DNA from: Shewanella halotolerans
Lineage (GTDB): Bacteria; Pseudomonadota; Gammaproteobacteria; Enterobacterales; Shewanellaceae
Reading direction: 5' to 3'
Length of the DNA: 64,000 nucleotides
NCBI RefSeq assembly: GCF_019457535.1
Contig: NZ_CP080417.1
Span: forward strand, 2,480,001-2,544,000
The translations under genes were made by a program, and so were the position numbers. Positions 59,097-64,000 of the stretch are shown in pieces. Numbering within the stretch: position 1 is the first letter of the stretch; the number at the start of each line of letters is the position of its first letter. A model generated the notes under the pieces. It was given only the letters and a program-made list of their open reading frames with translations. It was not told the origin of the DNA and did no database searches.

Positions 59097-61271
59097 ATGT
59101 TTAATCTGCCCATCGGCCTGCGCACTAAGGTCGCCGTACTCTCACTGTTCCTGCTCTGCCTGCCCTGGCTTGGCTATCAATATGTGTGGGAGATGGAGAA
59201 ATACCTGCGTCACGGCCAGGAAAAGACCCTGGAAGGCACCACCCAGGCCCTGGCCACCGCCCTGCATGAACGTCCCAAGCTGTTCGACAAGCAGGCGAGC
59301 TTCTTGTCACAGGTGAAGAAGGGGCGGGATCTCTACGCCTATCCCTTAACCGGCCCTATCCATCTGGATGGCAAGCTGGGCGAATGGGCCTCTAACCGCC
59401 ACCGCGCGGTGACCTATGGCGCCGATCACCAGCTATTCAAGGCAGATGACGGCAAGCCACTCAATATCAGTTTCACCCATATGGTGGGCAAGTATGCCGG
59501 CTACCTCTATGGCTATTTCGAGGTGACAGATCCTAAAGTGATCTACCGCGGCACCAACAGCCTGCGCATCGACAACAATGATCACTTGGCCATCGCCACC
59601 CTGGCGCCCGACGGCCAGTTCCGCCGTTATATCGTCGCCACCATACGCGACGGCTGGATCAGCGCCTTCGAGCTGCCTGCCGATCCCCGCAAGTCCCAGC
59701 CCGTCACCCCAGAGGTGCGCATCCAGGGCAAATGGCTGAAGACAGATAAAGGCTACAATATCGAGCTGAGGATGCCGCTTGAGATGGTAGGCAGCAAGCT
59801 GGGCTTTGCCATCGTCGATGTTAACGACAGAAAAGTGCGTAACGTCGAGGCGATCGTCGGCACCTCGGCCACAGATGATGTCACCAAGCTGGGGACGGTT
59901 CTGGTGCCTTCGCCGGAGATCGAAAGCATCATCAAGGGGATGAGCCACAACAGCTCGCGGATCTGGGTGGTGGATCGCCACGGCCGGGTACTGGCAAAAT
60001 CCGGCGACATCTACAGCAGCACCAATGTGTGGGCGCAGACGGCAACCGAGCAGACACCAGACACCTTCTGGGGCCGCTTCAAGCAGCAGTTCCTGCACCC
60101 GCTCTACTATCGCATTTTGACTACGCCGCCTAAGCATTTTGTCGACTCGCTCAAAGACTCTACCGTGCTAGAGGGCAGCCATATCCGCAAGGCCCTGGCC
60201 GGTCAGTTTGGCTCCACCTGGCGCCTCAGTCCAGATGGCAAGGCGGTTATTCTCGCCGCCGCCAGCCCCATCTGGATCGACGATACCGTGATGGGCGTAG
60301 TGATCGCCGAGGAGACCACCCACGGCATCCGCACCCTGCGCAACAAGGCGCTGGAGAAGCTGTTTAACGTGATACTGACCGTGATGAGCATGGGCACCCT
60401 GGCCCTCTTCTTCTTCGCCTCCAGCATCTCCAGCCGCATCCGTAAGCTGAGGGACGATGCCGAACAGGCGATCGACAGCCAAGGGCGGATCAGAAATGCG
60501 ATTGTCGGCTCTAAGGTGCGCGACGAAATAGGCGATCTCAGCCGCAGTTTTGCCAGCATAGTCGGCCGACTGAGCCAATATACCCACTATCTGGAGAACA
60601 TGTCGTCGCGCCTCGGTCATGAGCTGCGCACGCCGGTCGCCGTGGTACGCTCGTCACTCGAGCACCTCAACAGTCAGGATCTGCCGCCGCAACATCAGAA
60701 GTATGTAGATCGCGCCCACGAAGGGGTGAGCCGCCTCAACATGATCCTCAACAACATGAGCGAGGCGACCCGTCTCGAAGAGGCACTGACCGACGCCGAG
60801 GTGGACAACTTCCCCCTCTCCAAGGTGATCTCAGGTTGTATGCAGGGCTATCAGATGACCTATGCCAATCAGGTATTTGAGCTGGAGATAGACAAAGACC
60901 CCATGACCATGCGCGGGGTGCCCGAGTATATCGCCCAGCTGATGGACAAGCTGATCGCCAACGCCATCGAGTTCAGCCAGAGCGATACGCCGATTAAGGT
61001 GTCGCTAAAGGCCAAGGGCCGACAGGCACTGCTGAGTGTCAGCAATCAGGGGCCTTCGCTGCCCGCCAACATGGGCGAGCAGATCTTCGAGTCCATGGTG
61101 TCTGTGCGCGCCCAGAAGGCACAGGACAAGCCTCACTTGGGGCTGGGGCTCTATATTGCCCGCTTGGTCACCGATTTTCACAAGGGCAGCATACGCGCCG
61201 AAAACCTGATGCAGGATGGTCAGGCCACCGGCGTGGTTATCCATATCCGTCTGCCGCTGGAGGCGCAGTAA
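59097..61271 (+). CDS. pdsS: Sortase-system sensor histidine kinase PdsS
   Basis: A 724-residue membrane kinase. A first membrane helix (TKVAVLSLFLLCLPWLGYQY) and a second before residue 450 flank a large periplasmic sensor region of about 370 residues. A HAMP-like segment (RKLRDDAEQAIDSQG) is followed by a HisKA domain with His508 (LGHELRTPVAVV) and a HATPase domain (LGLGLYIARLVTDFHKG). Its start lies 2 bp after the pdsR stop. The periplasmic region resembles carbohydrate-binding CBM9-like folds in its strands (HLDGKLGEWASNRH), which would fit sugar or matrix sensing; this last point is a guess. Confidence 0.92.
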   Translation: MFNLPIGLRTKVAVLSLFLLCLPWLGYQYVWEMEKYLRHGQEKTLEGTTQALATALHERPKLFDKQASFLSQVKKGRDLYAYPLTGPIHLDGKLGEWASNRHRAVTYGADHQLFKADDGKPLNISFTHMVGKYAGYLYGYFEVTDPKVIYRGTNSLRIDNNDHLAIATLAPDGQFRRYIVATIRDGWISAFELPADPRKSQPVTPEVRIQGKWLKTDKGYNIELRMPLEMVGSKLGFAIVDVNDRKVRNVEAIVGTSATDDVTKLGTVLVPSPEIESIIKGMSHNSSRIWVVDRHGRVLAKSGDIYSSTNVWAQTATEQTPDTFWGRFKQQFLHPLYYRILTTPPKHFVDSLKDSTVLEGSHIRKALAGQFGSTWRLSPDGKAVILAAASPIWIDDTVMGVVIAEETTHGIRTLRNKALEKLFNVILTVMSMGTLALFFFASSISSRIRKLRDDAEQAIDSQGRIRNAIVGSKVRDEIGDLSRSFASIVGRLSQYTHYLENMSSRLGHELRTPVAVVRSSLEHLNSQDLPPQHQKYVDRAHEGVSRLNMILNNMSEATRLEEALTDAEVDNFPLSKVISGCMQGYQMTYANQVFELEIDKDPMTMRGVPEYIAQLMDKLIANAIEFSQSDTPIKVSLKAKGRQALLSVSNQGPSLPANMGEQIFESMVSVRAQKAQDKPHLGLGLYIARLVTDFHKGSIRAENLMQDGQATGVVIHIRLPLEAQ

Positions 61272-61318
61272 CCTCCACGCTAAAAGGGAAAACACTCCAA
61301 TAAATCTCACTTTCATTT

Positions 61319-61342
61319 AGCCGTATAGATGTTAAGATGGCT
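61319..61342. promoter_or_regulatory. Predicted MetJ operator of metC
   Basis: Three tandem 8-bp met boxes, AGCCGTAT, AGATGTTA and AGATGGCT, match the consensus AGACGTCT at 6, 5 and 6 positions. They lie 30 bp upstream of the metC start. Confidence 0.65.
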
Positions 61343-61371
61343 GCATTGAGTTGCCAACACGAGAGTATGGG

Positions 61372-62559
61372 ATGAAAAGAGAGACCAAGATAGTCAGCGT
61401 CGGCCGCGACAAGAAGTGGAGCAAGGGAGTGATCAACCCGCCGGTGTTTCGCGCCTCCACCGTAGTGTTCGACACCATAGAGGATATGCGTCATGCTACC
61501 AAGAACCGCGCCAACGGCGAGATGTTTTATGGTCGTCGCGGCACCCCAACCCACTTTGCCTTCCAGGCGGCCATCGCCGAGCTCGAAGGCGGCGTAGGCA
61601 CCGCCCTCTACCCTTCAGGTTCGGCGGCCATCTCAGGCGCCCTGCTCTCCTTCCTCAAGGCAGGCGATCATCTGCTGATGGTCGATACCGCCTATGAACC
61701 CACTCGGGATCTGTGCGACAAGCTGCTCAAGGGCTTCGGCATAGAGACCACTTACTATGATCCCCTCATAGGTGATGGCATAGAGGCGCTTATCCGCCCC
61801 AATACCAAGGTACTGTTTCTCGAATCTCCCGGCTCCATCACGCTAGAAGTGCAGGATGTGCCGACCCTGAGCGCCATCGCTCATCGCCACAACCTGGTGG
61901 TCATGCTGGATAACACCTGGGCCTCACCCATCAACTGCCGCCCCTTCGAGCTGGGGGTGGATATTTCGATCCAGGCGGCGACCAAATATATCGTCGGTCA
62001 CTCGGATGTGATGCTGGGAACCGCCACCGCCAACCAGGCTCATTGGGACCAGCTCAGGGAAAACAGCTACCTCATGGGCCAATGCACCTCGGCGGACGAT
62101 ATCTATCTCGCCAGTCGCGGCCTGCGCACCCTTGGAGTACGCATGGCCCAGCATGAGAAGAATGGCCTAGAGGTCGCCAACTGGCTGGCCACACGCCCAG
62201 AGGTGGATCATCTGCGCCACCCAGCGTTTGCCTCCTGCCCCGGACATGAGTTCTTCAAGCGGGATTTCAGCGCCTCCAACGGCCTCTTCTCCTTCGTGCT
62301 CAAACGCGGCAACATCAAGGCGATCACCGCCTTCGTCGAAGGCATGGACCACTTCAAGATGGGCTTCTCCTGGGGCGGCTACGAGAGCCTGATCTTGGGC
62401 GTATTTGGCATCGACAAGCTGCGCACCGCCACCCAGTGGGACAGCAGCAAGCCGCTGATCCGCTTGCATGTGGGCCTGGAAAATCCTGAAGATCTCATCA
62501 AAGATCTCGAGGCCGGCTTCGCCCGCTACAACGCGGTATTGGATGGCCAGAGCGACTAG
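61372..62559 (+). CDS. metC: Cystathionine beta-lyase
   Basis: A 395-residue PLP enzyme that splits cystathionine into homocysteine, pyruvate and ammonia in methionine synthesis. The cofactor lysine is Lys205 (QAATKYIVGHSDVMLG) and the PLP contact segment is ALYPSGSAAIS. Length equals E. coli MetC. I chose the ATG at 61372 (MKRETKIVSVGRDKKW). A three-box MetJ operator precedes it, consistent with repression by S-adenosylmethionine. It is a single gene with its own terminator. Confidence 0.95.
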   Translation: MKRETKIVSVGRDKKWSKGVINPPVFRASTVVFDTIEDMRHATKNRANGEMFYGRRGTPTHFAFQAAIAELEGGVGTALYPSGSAAISGALLSFLKAGDHLLMVDTAYEPTRDLCDKLLKGFGIETTYYDPLIGDGIEALIRPNTKVLFLESPGSITLEVQDVPTLSAIAHRHNLVVMLDNTWASPINCRPFELGVDISIQAATKYIVGHSDVMLGTATANQAHWDQLRENSYLMGQCTSADDIYLASRGLRTLGVRMAQHEKNGLEVANWLATRPEVDHLRHPAFASCPGHEFFKRDFSASNGLFSFVLKRGNIKAITAFVEGMDHFKMGFSWGGYESLILGVFGIDKLRTATQWDSSKPLIRLHVGLENPEDLIKDLEAGFARYNAVLDGQSD

Positions 62560-62594
62560 CGCCTCGCCTGAATAAGTGTGGGGATTAACCATAA

Positions 62595-62620
62595 AAAACG
62601 CCGTCAGATGACGGCGTTTT
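62595..62620. terminator. Bidirectional terminator between metC and creA
   Basis: The hairpin AAAACGCCGTCA-GA-TGACGGCGTTTT lies between the convergent metC and creA genes. Confidence 0.88.
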
Positions 62621-62657
62621 CTTTGTTTTGATTACCTGCAGGTTTTTCCGATTCACG

Positions 62658-63125
62658 CTAGTGAGTCGCAGGCGCTTGCCAGGCCTGGGTACCATACAGG
62701 GGCACGGTCGACAGGCTGTGCTTATGGCTGCCATCTGTCTCCTTGGTGGAGTATGAGAGATAGATCAGCGTCTGGCTGTCGGCGTCATAGATGCGTCTCA
62801 CCTTGAGGGATTTGAACAAGATACTCAGTGAGGCCTTAAACACCACCTCGCCGCCGTGGCTCTTGTCGATATTGGCGAGATCCGCAGGCAAAATTGGTCC
62901 GGTCTGACGGCAAGCGATCCCCATATCCGACGGATCGGCAAAGTCCAGATTCGCCTCGATACGACTGATATGACAGGTCACGCCGGGGATCTTAGGATCT
63001 TGCCTGGCCTCGATGATCACATCCTTGGTGGTAAAGACCCCCAGGCTCACCTTGCCTACATCATCGCCGCAGCCCGCCAGCAGGCTTGTTGCTGCGACAA
63101 ACATGATTCCAATCCAAGCTTTCAT
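62658..63125 (-). CDS. creA: CreA family lipoprotein
   Basis: A 155-residue protein of the CreA family, function unknown. A lipoprotein signal with lipobox LLAGC ends at Cys19. The core has SRIEANLDFADPSDMGIACRQ and FKSLKVRRIYD, typical of the family. I chose the ATG at 63125: an AAGGA element sits 6 nt ahead of it, whereas the ATG at 63131 directly abuts the same element. It overlaps no neighbour and is convergent with metC. Confidence 0.88.
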   Translation of the reverse strand: MKAWIGIMFVAATSLLAGCGDDVGKVSLGVFTTKDVIIEARQDPKIPGVTCHISRIEANLDFADPSDMGIACRQTGPILPADLANIDKSHGGEVVFKASLSILFKSLKVRRIYDADSQTLIYLSYSTKETDGSHKHSLSTVPLYGTQAWQAPATH

Positions 63126-63198
63126 CTTCATTCCTTTTTGCCTTGTTGTCTCGTTGTTTTGTGGTCTTATTGCCTTGACGCCCAAACACCTTAATGCG

Positions 63199-64000
63199 TT
63201 AGCCAAACACCTTCTGCGCCCAGCGGGTGAGTCCGGCGGTCACACTGCCAAAGTGGTCACCGACCACTATCTCAGTCTCAGGATACATCTGGGCAATCTT
63301 CTGGTAAATCGCCGGGCTCTTGGCCGTACCGCCAGTGACATAGATAATATCGGCCTGCGCCTTGTCCGTCGCTTTAGCCATTGCCTCCGCCATTAAGGAT
63401 TGGATCAAGCCCACAGGCTGAGCGATCGCATCAACGAAGCGTTGCTGATCGACTTCGGCTGTCAGCGCCGCATCGACATAGTCCAGACTCGATTGAGTAG
63501 CCGCATTATCTGACAGGGCAATTTTCGCCCCCTCGGCGCTGCGCACCAATCGATAACCGAGCTGATCCCGCTGCACCTTGAGCAGGCGCGACAGCAGATC
63601 CGAGCGTTCAGCATCCTTGATCAGTTCCTCGATCATCTTGCGGGTCGTCAGGCTGGCAAAGTCGCGCTGTGCGCTGATGTCGTTGACCGCCACCGCATTC
63701 CAAAAGGGTTGACTGGGCACAGGCAGGCCATTGACCATATGAGACCCCAGCCCAAGGTGGGGCATGAAGGCCTTCATCGCCAGGGCGATATCCAGATCGT
63801 TACCGCCAATACGCTGGCCGCTGTGGCCCAGAAAATCCTCGCTGCGATCCGCCTTAGCGATATGAGACGGCCCCATCTTCACCACAGAGCAGTCTGTGGT
63901 GCCGCCGCCCACATCGACCACCAGCACTGTCTTGTCCTGGGTCAGGCTGGCTTCGAAATCCATCCCCGCCGCCAGGGGCTCGAACAGGAAACTCACCTCG
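63199..64000 (-). CDS. yegD: Hsp70-like chaperone YegD, 5' end outside window
   Basis: The C-terminal part (266+ residues visible) of an Hsp70/actin-fold ATPase of the YegD type. It has the phosphate-2 motif VVDVGGGTTDCSVV, GGNDLDIALA and the adenosine motif YVTGGTAKSPAIYQ. The frame runs off the right edge (residues EVSFLFEPLAAG continue upstream), so the start is outside the window; an in-frame GTG at 63996 is internal. The family lacks the long substrate-binding domain of DnaK. Its role is unknown. Confidence 0.92.
   Translation of the reverse strand, partial: EVSFLFEPLAAGMDFEASLTQDKTVLVVDVGGGTTDCSVVKMGPSHIAKADRSEDFLGHSGQRIGGNDLDIALAMKAFMPHLGLGSHMVNGLPVPSQPFWNAVAVNDISAQRDFASLTTRKMIEELIKDAERSDLLSRLLKVQRDQLGYRLVRSAEGAKIALSDNAATQSSLDYVDAALTAEVDQQRFVDAIAQPVGLIQSLMAEAMAKATDKAQADIIYVTGGTAKSPAIYQKIAQMYPETEIVVGDHFGSVTAGLTRWAQKVFG

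Noticed and set aside
59433..60137. 234-residue frame opposite pdsS
   Set aside because: Antisense to the sensor kinase; no family features.

Overview
The window reads as a chromosomal segment of a Shewanella-type marine gammaproteobacterium. This is an inference from gene content and order: the AcnD/PrpF version of the methylcitrate cycle under a GntR regulator, DUF3466, a 180-kDa-class NAD glutamate dehydrogenase, the proteobacterial dedicated sortase system, and many gene neighbourhoods shared with Escherichia coli (uvrY-uvrC-pgsA-glyW-cysT-leuZ; pyrD-zapC; rlmL-uup; rmf-fabA-ycbZ; msrC-proQ-prc; letAB). I see no phage, insertion sequence, CRISPR array or rRNA operon. The moderately high G+C coding sequence looks like core genome throughout.

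Layout. 1-2.8 kb: the end of a yeaH-ycgB stress operon, convergent with rplY. 3.2-6.0 kb: cell-wall enzymes (MepK-like, LdtD-like) and an orphan type IV pilin. 6.2-9.7 kb: three tRNAs, pgsA, uvrC, uvrY. 10-17 kb: the propionate operon gntR-prpB-prpC-acnD-prpF, with copies of the palindrome TTGTCGACAA at and upstream of its predicted promoter. 17.2-19.8 kb: lonH/ycbZ, fabA (with a FabR-type site) and rmf. 19.9-26.1 kb: DUF3466, uup, a small glutaredoxin and rlmKL. 26.1-28.1 kb: a gene-free stretch with five tandem initiator tRNA genes followed by five degenerate tRNA-derived 82-83-nt units. 28.1-34.7 kb: zapC, pyrD and the giant gdh. 35-41.9 kb: a four-gene envelope cluster (RND/MMPL permease, YCF48-like propeller, DUF1329, DUF1302). 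42.2-49 kb: a DUF2835 protein, pepN, prc, proQ, msrC and SOS-regulated yebG. 49.2-54.2 kb: a LetAB-type lipid transporter in which LetA is split into two genes, then a diguanylate cyclase. 54.3-61.3 kb: the dedicated sortase system (sortase, its single target, PdsO, PdsR, PdsS). 61.4-64 kb: metC with a MetJ-type operator, creA and a truncated yegD-like Hsp70.

How the parts fit together. Several blocks concern the envelope: peptidoglycan trimming and cross-linking (MepK, LdtD, Prc), two possible trans-envelope lipid or hydrophobic-molecule routes (LetA1/LetA2/LetB and the DUF1302/DUF1329/RND cluster), and surface anchoring by the sortase system. The least explained features are the DUF1302-DUF1329-YCF48-RND cluster and the degenerate tRNA units. 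The latter have lost the anticodon arm but share two insertions of conserved length and keep the 3' tRNA half.
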